Positions 1 through 8,481 of a stretch of DNA of 64,000 nt are shown here, one piece after another. Origin of the DNA: Xylophilus ampelinus (GTDB lineage: Bacteria > Pseudomonadota > Gammaproteobacteria > Burkholderiales > Burkholderiaceae_C); assembly GCF_003217575.1 (NCBI RefSeq), contig NZ_QJTC01000012.1, positions 47,839-111,838 of the forward strand, written 5' to 3'. Both the position numbers and the translations under genes were made by a program. The stretch's first letter is position 1. Each line of letters opens with the position of its first letter. Under the pieces are notes generated by a model. That model was not told the DNA's origin, made no database searches, and was given only the letters and a program-made list of their open reading frames with translations.

Positions 1-1941
1 CGCGCGGGCCGACATCTCGCGGAAGTTGCTGCAGTCGCTGCGGTGCACGCTGACGCCGCGGCCGCGGGTGACGAAACCCAGGATCGGATCGGGCGGCGCC
101 GGCTTGCAGCACTTGGCCAGCTGCGTCATCAGCGAATCGAGTCCCACCACCAGAACGCCGCCGCGCGGCGAGGTCTCGACGCTGTTGGCCGAGCGGCGCA
201 GCACGTAGTCGTCGGGCTCCATCGCCGGGACTGGCGGGCGCAGCAGCGTCTCGATGTTGCGCAGCGAATACTCGTCCTTGCCGACGGCCTCGAACAGGTC
301 GTCGGCCGCCTTGAAGCCGAGCTGTCCAGCCAGGTCTTCCAGGTTGACGCTGGTCTTGCCTCGGCGCTGCAACAGCTTCTCGACCGATTCGCGGCCCCGC
401 GCCACCTGCTCGTGGGTGATCAGCGCGTTGAACCATGCGCGTACCTTGGCGCGCGCCCGATGGCTGGTGAGATAACCCAGCTCGGTATTTAGCCAGTCGC
501 GCGACGGTCCGCCTTCTTTGGCGACGGTGATCTCCACCGTCTGGCCGTTCTGCAGCGGCGTGTCGAGCGTCACCATGACGCCATCGACCCGCGCCCCGCG
601 ACAGCGATGACCGACGCTGGTGTGCACGCTGTAGGCGAAATCGACCGGTGTGGCGCCCTGCGGCAGCTCGACCACGGCCGCATCGGGCGTGAGAACGTAG
701 ATGCGGTCCTCGAACAGGCCGCGGCCGCGGTGGTCGTCCGACAGATCGCGCTCCCAGGCCAGCAGCTGGCGCAGCACCGCGATCTTGGCATCGTACTCGC
801 TGCTGGCCGACACGCCGGCATAGCCCTTCTGGCCGGCCTCCTTGTAAGCCCAGTGCGCGGCCACGCCGTGTTCGGCGTGGTCGTGCATCGACTGGGTGCG
901 GATCTGGATTTCGACCGGCTTGCCGACCTCGTCGCGCACCACCGTGTGCAGCGACTGGTAGCCGTTGGGCTTGGGCCTGGCGATGTAGTCGTCGAACTCC
1001 TCGACGATCGGCGAGAAGCGCTCGTGCACCCAGCTCAGGGCCGCGTAGCAGTCCTTCACCGTGGGCACGACGACGCGCAGCGCACGGATGTCGAAGACCT
1101 GGTCGAAGCCGAGCGACTTGCCGCGCATCTTGCGCACGATGCTGTATATGTGCTTCGGCCGGCCCTGGACCGTCGCATCGATGCTGCGCTTGCGCAGCTC
1201 CGACTCCAGGCCGGCGCGCAGTTGCTCCATCGAGACTTCACGCTCGACGCGCTTCTCGTCCAGCAGCCGAGCGACGTCGCGGTAGGTGTCGGGCTCCAGA
1301 AATCGGAAGGCCAGGTCCTCCATTTCCCACTTGATCTGCCAAATGCCCAGGCGGTTGGCCAGCGGCGCGAAGACGTGCAGCGATTCGCGCGCGATGCTCG
1401 GCGCCATCGGCACCTTATGCGAAGCGCAGTAGCGCAGCGTCTCCAGCCGCGAGGCCAGCCGCAGCAGCACCACCCGCAGGTCGCGCGAGAACGCCAGCAG
1501 CATCTTGCGCACGTTCTCGGTCTGCACCGCCGGATCGTCGACCAGCTGCGCGGTCGAGTGGGCACCCCGCGCTTGCTTCTGGACGTGGATCAGACGGTTG
1601 GTCTCTACGGCGAGATCGGCGTACTGCTCGCCGAAGGCCCGGGCGATCGTCTCGCGCGGCCGGGCCAGGTGTTCGCAGGCGTGCACCAGGTAGTTGGCCG
1701 CGCGCATCGCCTCCGAGCCGCCGATGCCCCGCAGGATGGCCGACACGGCATCGGCATGCGCCAGGGTGTTCTGGCCGGATTCGAGCAGCTCGTTGGCGAG
1801 AAACGGTTCGGCGAAGGCCCGGGCCCGGACGAGGGCCTGGTCCTGTTCGGGCAGCGCATGCGCGGTCGCCACGATCAGCTCGGAGACCGGCTCCCGCGGC
1901 GGGCTGTCCACAGCACCGGGTGCGACGACGAGGCTCTTCAT
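1..1941 (-). CDS. relA: RelA-type (p)ppGpp synthetase, 3' part cut by window edge
   Basis: Makes the alarmone (p)ppGpp from GTP/GDP and ATP in the stringent response. Reading from the ATG at 1941 gives an N-terminal pseudo-hydrolase region, the synthetase domain (RGKSLGFDQVFDIRALRV, then IARPKPNGYQSLHTVV), a TGS domain (IYVLTPDAAVVELPQGATPVDFAY) and the beginning of the zinc-finger/ACT region (AKCCKPAPPDPILGF). Where bifunctional SpoT enzymes carry the HD metal motif, this protein reads NYLVHACEHL (about residues 84-93), so the hydrolase centre looks lost and RelA is preferred over SpoT. The start overlaps the stop of the upstream hydrolase gene by ATGA, suggesting translational coupling. The C-terminus lies beyond the window. 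Confidence 0.93.
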   Translation of the reverse strand, partial: MKSLVVAPGAVDSPPREPVSELIVATAHALPEQDQALVRARAFAEPFLANELLESGQNTLAHADAVSAILRGIGGSEAMRAANYLVHACEHLARPRETIARAFGEQYADLAVETNRLIHVQKQARGAHSTAQLVDDPAVQTENVRKMLLAFSRDLRVVLLRLASRLETLRYCASHKVPMAPSIARESLHVFAPLANRLGIWQIKWEMEDLAFRFLEPDTYRDVARLLDEKRVEREVSMEQLRAGLESELRKRSIDATVQGRPKHIYSIVRKMRGKSLGFDQVFDIRALRVVVPTVKDCYAALSWVHERFSPIVEEFDDYIARPKPNGYQSLHTVVRDEVGKPVEIQIRTQSMHDHAEHGVAAHWAYKEAGQKGYAGVSASSEYDAKIAVLRQLLAWERDLSDDHRGRGLFEDRIYVLTPDAAVVELPQGATPVDFAYSVHTSVGHRCRGARVDGVMVTLDTPLQNGQTVEITVAKEGGPSRDWLNTELGYLTSHRARAKVRAWFNALITHEQVARGRESVEKLLQRRGKTSVNLEDLAGQLGFKAADDLFEAVGKDEYSLRNIETLLRPPVPAMEPDDYVLRRSANSVETSPRGGVLVVGLDSLMTQLAKCCKPAPPDPILGFVTRGRGVSVHRSDCSNFREMSARA

Positions 1942-2906
1942 GCGGGAACCGTGTCGCCCAGCAGGAAGTCGCGCACCACCGTCACCTGGTCGGCCGCGAC
2001 CAGGGTGGGCGCATGACCGACGCCCGCGAACTCGACCACGCGGGCCCGCGGCCCCCGCCGGGCCATCGCATCGGCCGTCGCGCGGCTCAACAGGTCCGAC
2101 TGCGCGCCGCGCAGCAGCAGGGTTTCGGCACCGATGCGGTCGTACAGCGTCCACAGCAGGGCTTCGGACTGCGCGGCGACCTCGGGCGTCAGGGCCCGCA
2201 CCGCCGCCGCGATGCCGGCGTCGTAATGCAGGCGCACCGCACCGGGCTCGGCACCGGCGGCATCCGCGCCATCGGCCGGCACGAACATCGGCCCGCTGAG
2301 GGCCGCCCACTCATCGTCGGCATGGGGCCCGAAGCCCCGGGAAACCGCCCGCAGCGCCGCGGCGCCCTCTTCGGCCGAGGCAAAGACCATCGAAACACCC
2401 AGGTACGCGGAAATGCGCTGCACCGCGTCCCATTCGATGGCCGGGCCCACGTCGTTCAGCACCATGCGCCGCACGGGTACCGGTACCGGCAGGCCCGGCT
2501 GGCCGGCGACCACCATGCCGATCAGGCCGCCCATGCTGGTGCCCACCCAGTCGAGCGTCCGGATCGGCGCGGCGGCCTGCAACTGTGCGAGAAGCGCCAG
2601 CATGTCGGCCGCATACAGCGGAATGCCGTAGTCCATGGGGTCCTGCAGCCAGTCGCTGCGGCCCCGCCCGACGACGTCGGGGCAGACCACGCGGACATGC
2701 GGCGCCAGGGCACGCGCGAGCACATCGAAATCGCGGCCCTGGCGCGAGAGGCCGTGCACGCAGACCACCACGTGCGAATGCGCAGGATCGCCCGTCGCGC
2801 CCCACTCCCAATACGCCATGCGGTGGCTGCCGTCGTGCGGCTGCGCTCCGCGGGGGGCGCCGGGCAGGCCCGGGCAGGTGACGTGGTGGAGTCGGGGTTC
2901 AGGCAT
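1938..2906 (-). CDS. alpha/beta hydrolase
   Basis: A 322-residue alpha/beta-hydrolase-fold protein of unknown substrate. Visible elements are the oxyanion-hole motif VVCVHGLSRQGRDF near residue 50, the nucleophile elbow GTSMGG near residue 123 (Ser nucleophile) and a C-terminal GVGHAPTL carrying the likely catalytic His. There is no signal peptide, so it is probably cytoplasmic. The stop codon overlaps the relA start (ATGA), so the two are likely co-transcribed. A downstream in-frame Met (about residue 30, before AYWEWG) is a possible alternative start, since the first 28 residues are low-complexity. The gene is divergent from bdhA across about 90 bp that must hold both promoters. Confidence 0.85.
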   Translation of the reverse strand: MPEPRLHHVTCPGLPGAPRGAQPHDGSHRMAYWEWGATGDPAHSHVVVCVHGLSRQGRDFDVLARALAPHVRVVCPDVVGRGRSDWLQDPMDYGIPLYAADMLALLAQLQAAAPIRTLDWVGTSMGGLIGMVVAGQPGLPVPVPVRRMVLNDVGPAIEWDAVQRISAYLGVSMVFASAEEGAAALRAVSRGFGPHADDEWAALSGPMFVPADGADAAGAEPGAVRLHYDAGIAAAVRALTPEVAAQSEALLWTLYDRIGAETLLLRGAQSDLLSRATADAMARRGPRARVVEFAGVGHAPTLVAADQVTVVRDFLLGDTVPA

Positions 2907-2995
2907 GGGTACAGGACCGAAAACGGAAGGCTGCGAGCCTCCACGGCGGGGCCGATAATGGCTGAGAACATCCTAATTCATCCGGAAGAACTTCC

Positions 2996-3775
2996 ATGCT
3001 CACAGGAAAAACGGCTCTCGTCACCGGCTCCACCAGCGGCATCGGGCTGGGCATCGCGGAGGCCCTGGCGCGCCGGGGGGCCAACATCGTGCTGAACGGT
3101 TTCGGCGATGTGGAAGGCCCGCGCGACCGGGTGCAGGCCGCGGGCGCGGCGGCCGGCATCTCGGTGATCCACCACGGCGCGGACATGTCCCGACCCGACG
3201 AGATCGCCGACATGATGGCAGCGGCCGCCAAGGTATCGGGTGGGGTCGACATCCTGGTGAACAACGCCGGCATTCAGCACGTGGCCAACGTCGAGGATTT
3301 CCCGGTGGAGAAGTGGGACGCGATCATCGCGATCAACCTTACCAGCGCGTTCCACACCACCCGGCTCGCCTTGCCCGCCATGCGCGCCGCCAACTGGGGT
3401 CGGATCGTCAACATCGCCAGCACGCACGGGCTGGTCGCCTCGCCGCAGAAATCCGCCTACGTGGCGGCCAAGCACGGCATCGTCGGCTTCACCAAATCGG
3501 TCGCATTGGAAACGGCGACGACCGGCGTGACCAGCAATGCGATCTGCCCCGGCTGGGTGCTGACGCCGCTGGTGCAGAAGCAGATCGATGCACGCGCCGC
3601 GACCGGTGGCGATGCCCAGCAGGCCGAGCGCGAACTGCTGGGGGAGAAGCAGCCGTCGCTCCAGTTCACGACGCCCGAGCAGCTCGGCGAACTGACCGTC
3701 TTTCTCTGCTCGGACGCCGCCGTCAACGTGCGTGGCGTGGCGTGGCAGATCGACGGCGGGTGGACGGCGCAGTAA
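2996..3775 (+). CDS. bdhA: D-beta-hydroxybutyrate dehydrogenase (SDR family)
   Basis: Short-chain dehydrogenase of 259 residues that interconverts 3-hydroxybutyrate and acetoacetate with NAD, used when polyhydroxybutyrate is mobilised. The sequence shows the glycine-rich cofactor motif TGSTSGIGLGIA at residues 10-21, NNAGIQ near 90, the catalytic Ser142 (NIASTHG), Tyr155 and Lys159 (YVAAK) and the CPGWVLTPLV segment typical of the 3-hydroxybutyrate dehydrogenase subgroup. Length matches that subgroup. The start follows a GGAAGAA Shine-Dalgarno-like sequence. A general SDR of other specificity cannot be excluded, but the LTPLVQKQI segment and length make BdhA the best call. Confidence 0.9.
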   Translation: MLTGKTALVTGSTSGIGLGIAEALARRGANIVLNGFGDVEGPRDRVQAAGAAAGISVIHHGADMSRPDEIADMMAAAAKVSGGVDILVNNAGIQHVANVEDFPVEKWDAIIAINLTSAFHTTRLALPAMRAANWGRIVNIASTHGLVASPQKSAYVAAKHGIVGFTKSVALETATTGVTSNAICPGWVLTPLVQKQIDARAATGGDAQQAERELLGEKQPSLQFTTPEQLGELTVFLCSDAAVNVRGVAWQIDGGWTAQ

Positions 3776-3832
3776 TGCTCAGCGCAAGGCCGACGGCGAT
3801 CCGGCCTCTAACCGGATTGCCAGGGGGGCTTC

Positions 3833-4546
3833 TCACTGCTGCTGCAGCTGCACGGTGCCGGAGATGTTGACTACGACGGTGGTCTTGCCGGCTTCGACAG
3901 GCACCGCCTCATCCGATACAGCCTTGGACGCCGCCATCGCCATCATGCGCGGCATCGCCGGCACCATGCTGTTGACGTTGACGTTGACCGAGATTTCGCG
4001 CAGCGTGTAGTGCGGGAATCCGAAACCCTTCGCCAACTCCGAAGCCTTGGTCTTGAAGCTTTCTATCGCGCGGGTCTGCACTTCGGTCTCGGCCTGGAGC
4101 CGTTGTTCGCGGCTCAGTCCGAATGCGGTGCGCGATACGGTCATCGTGTCGATCTTGCCGGCGGTGGAGGTGATGCGCGAGAAGTCGCGGCCCTCCAGAA
4201 CCAACTCCGCGTTGCCGGTCCACGAACCGATCTTTCCCTCCTTGGTATAGCGCGGCTGCAGGCTGAAATTGCCGGTGCGCACATCCATCTGGCCCGGCTG
4301 GCCCGCAGCCTTGGCCTTGGCCAAGGCGGCTTCCAGCGCCTGCTTCAGCTGCGTCTGCACGACGCCCGGATCGGCCCCCGTGCGGGTGGTGCCGAGCACC
4401 ATCGTGAGCATGTCCTGGGCGATGTCGCCTTGCGCATCCGCGTTCAGCTGCAGCACGTTCTTCGGCTCGGGCGATGTTTGGGCAAAAGCGGCGGTAGCCG
4501 AGACGAGAAGCGCTGCGAGCGCGAAGTTTTTAATCGTATTTTTCAT
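3833..4546 (-). CDS. periplasmic SIMPL-domain protein (DUF541)
   Basis: A 237-residue exported protein. The first 22 residues form a signal peptide (KNTIKNFALAALLVSATAAFA, cleavage before QTSPEP). The rest matches the SIMPL/DUF541 pattern: an early ADAQGDIAQDMLTMVLGTTRTG segment, a central conserved region and a C-terminal TVVVNISGTVQL strand. The family (YggE/OMP26-like) is periplasmic, forms ring-like oligomers and has no settled biochemical role. The ATG at 4546 is chosen over upstream in-frame starts because it begins the signal peptide and follows AGGAAA with good spacing. The gene is convergent with bdhA and divergent from ompR. Confidence 0.85.
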   Translation of the reverse strand: MKNTIKNFALAALLVSATAAFAQTSPEPKNVLQLNADAQGDIAQDMLTMVLGTTRTGADPGVVQTQLKQALEAALAKAKAAGQPGQMDVRTGNFSLQPRYTKEGKIGSWTGNAELVLEGRDFSRITSTAGKIDTMTVSRTAFGLSREQRLQAETEVQTRAIESFKTKASELAKGFGFPHYTLREISVNVNVNSMVPAMPRMMAMAASKAVSDEAVPVEAGKTTVVVNISGTVQLQQQ

Positions 4547-4726
4547 GGATTTCCTGGTTGATTGAAGGGTGCGAAACCGTACAACACCCCACCGACCGCG
4601 CATGTTGACGGCACATCCGCAAATTGCTGGGCGGGGCCGCAAGACTTGTAACAGTTGGTCGGGAAATGGCGCTTTTCCCTGATTTCAGGCCACAAAATGG
4701 CCGCTGTTACAAATTTTGGAATGCCC

Positions 4727-5458
4727 ATGACCCAAGCTGCAACCCGTACCGACAAGATCCTCGTGGTGGATGACGACGCCCGCATTCGCGATCTGCTGCG
4801 CCGCTATCTGACACAAGAGGGCTTCGAGGTCATGGTCGCGGAAGATGGAAAGGCGCTCAACCGCATCTTGCTTCGAGACACCGTCGACCTGATCGTTCTG
4901 GACCTGATGATGCCGGGCGAAGACGGCCTGTCGATTTGCCGCCGCCTGCGCGCGGCCAACGACCGTACGCCGATCATCATGCTGACGGCCAAGGGCGAGG
5001 ACGTGGACCGCATCGTCGGTCTGGAAGTCGGTGCAGACGACTATCTCGGCAAGCCGTTCAATCCGCGCGAGCTGCTGGCCCGCATCCACGCGGTGCTGCG
5101 CCGCCGACCGCCGCAGGAGGCTCCAGGTGCTCCATCGGGCGACAACGAGGTCGTGGCATTCGGCCCCTTCTCCTTCGACCTGGGAACGCGCGCCCTGCAG
5201 AAGAACGGTGAGGAACTGCCGCTGACAACCGGCGAGTTCGCGATGCTCAAAGCGCTGGTGCGCCACCCGCGCCAGCCGCTGTCGCGCGAGAAGCTGGCGC
5301 TTCTGGCCCGCGGCCGCGAGTTCGAGCCCTTCGACCGAAGCCTGGACGTGCAGGTGTCGCGCCTGCGCAAGTTGGTCGAGGTGGATGCCGCCGCGCCGCG
5401 CTACATCCAGACGGTGTGGGGCGTGGGCTACGTGTTCGTACCCGACGGTGCCAACTAA
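4727..5458 (+). CDS. ompR: OmpR-family response regulator
   Basis: DNA-binding response regulator of about 243 residues. The receiver domain begins ILVVDDDARIRDLLRRYL, with phospho-acceptor Asp near residue 59 (VDLIVLDLMMPGEDG), conserved Thr (IIMLTAKG) and Lys (LGKPFNPREL). It is followed by a winged-helix DNA-binding domain (LTTGEFAMLKALV to VWGVGYVFVPDG). The sequence is close to OmpR of enterobacteria. The ATG at 4727 is preferred because GGA lies at suitable distance and the conserved core begins soon after; ATGs at 4655, 4697 and 4721 are in frame. The partner kinase gene follows after about 30 bp. The expected role is osmotic or envelope-stress control. Confidence 0.92.
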   Translation: MTQAATRTDKILVVDDDARIRDLLRRYLTQEGFEVMVAEDGKALNRILLRDTVDLIVLDLMMPGEDGLSICRRLRAANDRTPIIMLTAKGEDVDRIVGLEVGADDYLGKPFNPRELLARIHAVLRRRPPQEAPGAPSGDNEVVAFGPFSFDLGTRALQKNGEELPLTTGEFAMLKALVRHPRQPLSREKLALLARGREFEPFDRSLDVQVSRLRKLVEVDAAAPRYIQTVWGVGYVFVPDGAN

Positions 5459-5489
5459 GGGTCTCGACCCTTGAGCGCATGGGCAGGCG

Positions 5490-7052
5490 ATGCCATCCTT
5501 GCCGCATGCTTATCCACTCGTTCGGCGCGGTTGCCGCGTTTCATCTCCCATGGCGGTAATTGCTTCTCCTCCCCTTCATGGACTAGCCGAGCCGGACCTG
5601 GGAAAAACGCCTGATTCCGAGCCGATGGCGGACGATGCGCCCCGCGCCCGGATCGGCCTCAACCTGTTCTGGCGCACGTTCTTCCTGCTGGCGATCCTTC
5701 TGGTGGGGAGTATCCTGGCTTGGTTGCAGACGCTGCGGGCACTCGAGTTCGAACCCCGGGCCCTGCACACCGCCCAGCAGATCGCATCCCTCGTCAACCT
5801 GAGTCGCGCGGCCCTGATCCACGCCGACGCGATCGCCCGCGTGTCGCTGATCAAGACGATGGCCGACCAGGAGGGCGTGCGCATCGTGCCGCGCGAGCCG
5901 GGCGACACTTTCGAACCGCTGGAAAACAGCGCCCTCGGCAAGCGGATGACCGAGGAGTTGACCGAGCGCCTTGGCCGGGGCACCGTGATCGCCAGGGAAG
6001 TGAATGGCGAGCCGGGCCTGTGGGTCGGCTTCGCGATCAACGGCGACTCCAACTGGCTGCTGCTCGACCGCGCGCGGTTCAGTCCCGCGGGCGGCAAGAC
6101 GTGGCTGATTTGGCTGGTGACGGCCGCCGCCCTGTCGCTGGCCGGTGCCGCGGCGATCGCGCGGCTGATCAACCGCCCACTCAAGAAGCTGTCGTCTGCG
6201 GCCAACCGGGTGCGCGAGGGCGACTTCGCCACCAGCCCGCTCGACGAGCAGGTGGTGACCAGCGAGATCCGCGAGGTCAACATCGGCTTCAATCGGATGG
6301 CGCGTCGGCTGGCCCAGTTGGAGCATGACCGGGTGGTGATGCTGGCCGGCATCTCGCATGACCTGCGCACGCCGCTGGCACGGCTGCGGCTCGAGACCGA
6401 GATGAGCGTGGCCGACCCCGATGCGCGCGACCACATGGTGGCCGACATGTCGCAGCTCGACGCGATCATCGACAAGTTCCTGGATTACGCCCGGCCCGAC
6501 CATGTCGACCTGAAGCCGATCGGCCTGGCCGATGTGGTCGCCTCCTGCACCTACGCGGTCGAAGACCACGACGAGCTGCAGATCCGGGTGGACGTGGCGG
6601 GCGACCTGAAGGTGATGGCCGACGGCACCGAGCTGGCCCGCGTCGTCTCCAATCTGATCGAGAACGCGCGCCGTTACGGCAAATCGCCCGGCACCGACGT
6701 TGCCGAGGTCGAGATCGATGCGCAGGCGCGCGACGATAAGGTGATCCTGCTGGTACGCGACCACGGACACGGCGTACCGCCCGAGATACTGGTCAACCTG
6801 ACCAAGCCCTTCTTCCGCGGCGACACCGCCCGCACCTCGGCCACCGGTGCCGGCCTGGGCCTGTCGATCGTCGACAAGACGGTGCGCCGCATGGGTGGCA
6901 AGATCGTGTTGAGCAACGCGCCGACCGGTGGTTTGAGCGCGCGCATCCAGTTGGCTCGCGCGTCGTCCGATGGTGCCGCAGTGGTTGCAACCGGGCAGGA
7001 AAGAAGGTCGTGGCGGCCGTCCGTCATCCGCAAGCCGCTATCTAAACAATAG
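5490..7052 (+). CDS. envZ: EnvZ-like sensor histidine kinase
   Basis: Inner-membrane sensor kinase partner of the upstream OmpR. Two membrane segments ([16 protein letters not shown] and [19 protein letters not shown]) flank a periplasmic loop of about 130 residues. HAMP follows ([22 protein letters not shown]), then the dimerisation H-box with the phospho-accepting His ([19 protein letters not shown]) and the ATPase domain with N-box ([11 protein letters not shown]), G1 (VRDHGHGVP) and G2 (GAGLGLSIV). The start is uncertain: 5490 has a GGCAGG upstream, but 5550 and 5625 are in frame and the conserved part begins near 5625. The stop lies inside a 17-bp palindrome and the gene overlaps convergent ispF by 15 bp. 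Confidence 0.88.
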   Translation: MPSLPHAYPLVRRGCRVSSPMAVIASPPLHGLAEPDLGKTPDSEPMADDAPRARIGLNLFWRTFFLLAILLVGSILAWLQTLRALEFEPRALHTAQQIASLVNLSRAALIHADAIARVSLIKTMADQEGVRIVPREPGDTFEPLENSALGKRMTEELTERLGRGTVIAREVNGEPGLWVGFAINGDSNWLLLDRARFSPAGGKTWLIWLVTAAALSLAGAAAIARLINRPLKKLSSAANRVREGDFATSPLDEQVVTSEIREVNIGFNRMARRLAQLEHDRVVMLAGISHDLRTPLARLRLETEMSVADPDARDHMVADMSQLDAIIDKFLDYARPDHVDLKPIGLADVVASCTYAVEDHDELQIRVDVAGDLKVMADGTELARVVSNLIENARRYGKSPGTDVAEVEIDAQARDDKVILLVRDHGHGVPPEILVNLTKPFFRGDTARTSATGAGLGLSIVDKTVRRMGGKIVLSNAPTGGLSARIQLARASSDGAAVVATGQERRSWRPSVIRKPLSKQ

Positions 7053-7053
7053 C
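7037..7053. repeat. GCTAT-N7-ATAGC palindrome spanning two convergent stop codons
   Basis: 17-bp element GCTATCTAAACAATAGC. The TAG ending envZ on the plus strand and the TAG ending ispF on the minus strand both lie within it. It has the same 5-bp arms and exact 7-nt spacer as the copies at 18602, 39453, 46297, 52552 and 63811. Confidence 0.85.
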
Positions 7054-7517
7054 ACAACCGCGCGGGCCTCCATGCTGCGGCCCTCTCCCACAGGCCCCAG
7101 CTTCTCGGCCGTCTTGGCTTTGACGTTGATCTGGCCGACCTCGATGTCCAGGACCGATGCGATCCGGGCGCGAATGGCCGACATGTGCGTCATGAGCTTG
7201 GGGGCCTGGGCGATCACGGTGCTGTCGATATTGCCGATCTGCCATCCCTCGGCCCGGACACGGCGGATCGCCTCCTCCAGCAGGAGGGCCGAATCCGCGC
7301 CGTGGAACCGGGCATCGGTGTCGGGAAAATGAGTGCCGATGTCGCCGAGCGCCGCTGCGCCGAACAGCGCGTCGGTGATCGCGTGCAGCAGGACATCCGC
7401 ATCCGAATGGCCCAGCAGACCGTGCGTATGCGGGATCTCGACGCCGCCGAGGATCAGTTTGCGATCGTCCACCAGGGCATGTACGTCCCAGCCCTCGCCG
7501 ATGCGAATATTGTTCAT
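7038..7517 (-). CDS. ispF: 2-C-methyl-D-erythritol 2,4-cyclodiphosphate synthase
   Basis: Fifth enzyme of the methylerythritol phosphate route to isoprenoids; it cyclises CDP-ME 2-phosphate and releases CMP. The 159-residue product begins [14 protein letters not shown], which contains the metal-binding Asp and His pair (DVH). It continues with [32 protein letters not shown], the third metal ligand and substrate-binding region, and length is normal for the homotrimeric enzyme. The ATG at 7517 matches the family N-terminus; the longer frame to 7571 is not supported. It lies 50 bp downstream of ispD on the same strand, so the two probably form an operon. Its 3' end overlaps convergent envZ inside a palindrome. 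Confidence 0.96.
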   Translation of the reverse strand: MNNIRIGEGWDVHALVDDRKLILGGVEIPHTHGLLGHSDADVLLHAITDALFGAAALGDIGTHFPDTDARFHGADSALLLEEAIRRVRAEGWQIGNIDSTVIAQAPKLMTHMSAIRARIASVLDIEVGQINVKAKTAEKLGPVGEGRSMEARAVVLLFR

Positions 7518-7567
7518 TTTCGATGTCCGAGAGGATGATGATCGATATGCGGCGCAGACCGGCGGGC

Positions 7568-8353
7568 TCAACCGCCGCGTCGTACGCTGGCGGCCACGCG
7601 CTTCCGGTGGTCCAGCACCGCCTCAGCCAGCGCGAAATCTTCGGGCCAGGTGACCTTGAAGTTGAGTGCGCTGCCGGTGACCAGCAGCGGATGCAGGCCC
7701 ACCGCCTCCATCGCGCTCGACTCGTCGGTCACCCCGGGCTCCGCCGTGCGCAGCGCCTGGGCGAGTATGCCGATCCGGAACATCTGCGGCGTCTGGGCCA
7801 GCCATTTGCCGGCGCGATCGATCGTCGCTCCGACCCGGCCGGCATCTGCCATCTTGAGCGTGTCGGACAGGGGCAGCGCGAGCAGGCCCCCGACCGCATC
7901 TGCCATGCAAGCGTCGACCAAGCGGTCGATCTGCTCGGTCGTGACCAAGCAGCGTGCGGCGTCGTGCACCACCGCCCAGTCTTCGTCCGAGGCGCCCCCT
8001 GCCTGCAGGGCGGCCAGCCCGTTGGCCACGCTGTCCGCCCGCGTCGCGCCTCCGCACGCGGCCACGCGCCACCGCCCATCGAGCGGCGCGTGTTGCGCGA
8101 AGAACCGGTCGCCCGGAGCGACTGCGACGACCCCGCCGGCCAGGCGTGCCACACCCGCGAAAGCCGCGAGCGTGTGGAGCACCATCGGCCGGCCGGCCAG
8201 AAGCCGGTATTGTTTCGGCTCGCCCCCGCTCCCGGCACGCGCACCGATGCCGGCGCAGGGCACGACGGCCCATACACGTGCCGACGACGAAGATGCGGTC
8301 GGGAAGAACGGATCGGGTGCCGCCGGGGTGGTTGTAGGAATAGGCGCAGACAT
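7568..8353 (-). CDS. ispD: 2-C-methyl-D-erythritol 4-phosphate cytidylyltransferase
   Basis: Third step of the methylerythritol phosphate pathway: CTP plus MEP gives CDP-ME. The 261-residue product has the nucleotidyltransferase loop [21 protein letters not shown] (including the KQY segment), [24 protein letters not shown] and a C-terminal [10 protein letters not shown]. The N-terminal 25 residues are low-complexity (Pro/Thr/Ser-rich) and may not be translated; the ATG at 8353 is the first plausible start, with upstream in-frame codons rejected as unlike the family. It is co-directional with ispF. The intergenic space to divergent mfd (8354-8481) must contain promoters for both directions. 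Confidence 0.95.
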   Translation of the reverse strand: MSAPIPTTTPAAPDPFFPTASSSSARVWAVVPCAGIGARAGSGGEPKQYRLLAGRPMVLHTLAAFAGVARLAGGVVAVAPGDRFFAQHAPLDGRWRVAACGGATRADSVANGLAALQAGGASDEDWAVVHDAARCLVTTEQIDRLVDACMADAVGGLLALPLSDTLKMADAGRVGATIDRAGKWLAQTPQMFRIGILAQALRTAEPGVTDESSAMEAVGLHPLLVTGSALNFKVTWPEDFALAEAVLDHRKRVAASVRRGG

Positions 8354-8481
8354 GCGGGCAAGCGGGGCGGGCGGGCGGCAGGAAAAGAGCCGCCATTCTA
8401 GAATCGACCGCATTGCACGCACCCCCCACCACCCGGTCGGGGGTGCTTCCTATTTGCCTAAAACGATAGTCTGCTTCCCGT

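Noticed and set aside
607..2016. 469-codon plus-strand frame opposite relA
   Set aside because: Antisense shadow: the minus strand encodes a clear RelA, and the plus frame is biased in composition with no domain.
3802..3820. ATCCGG-N7-CCGGAT hairpin between bdhA and the SIMPL gene
   Set aside because: No T-run follows on either strand and the arms are only 6 bp, so it was not called a terminator.
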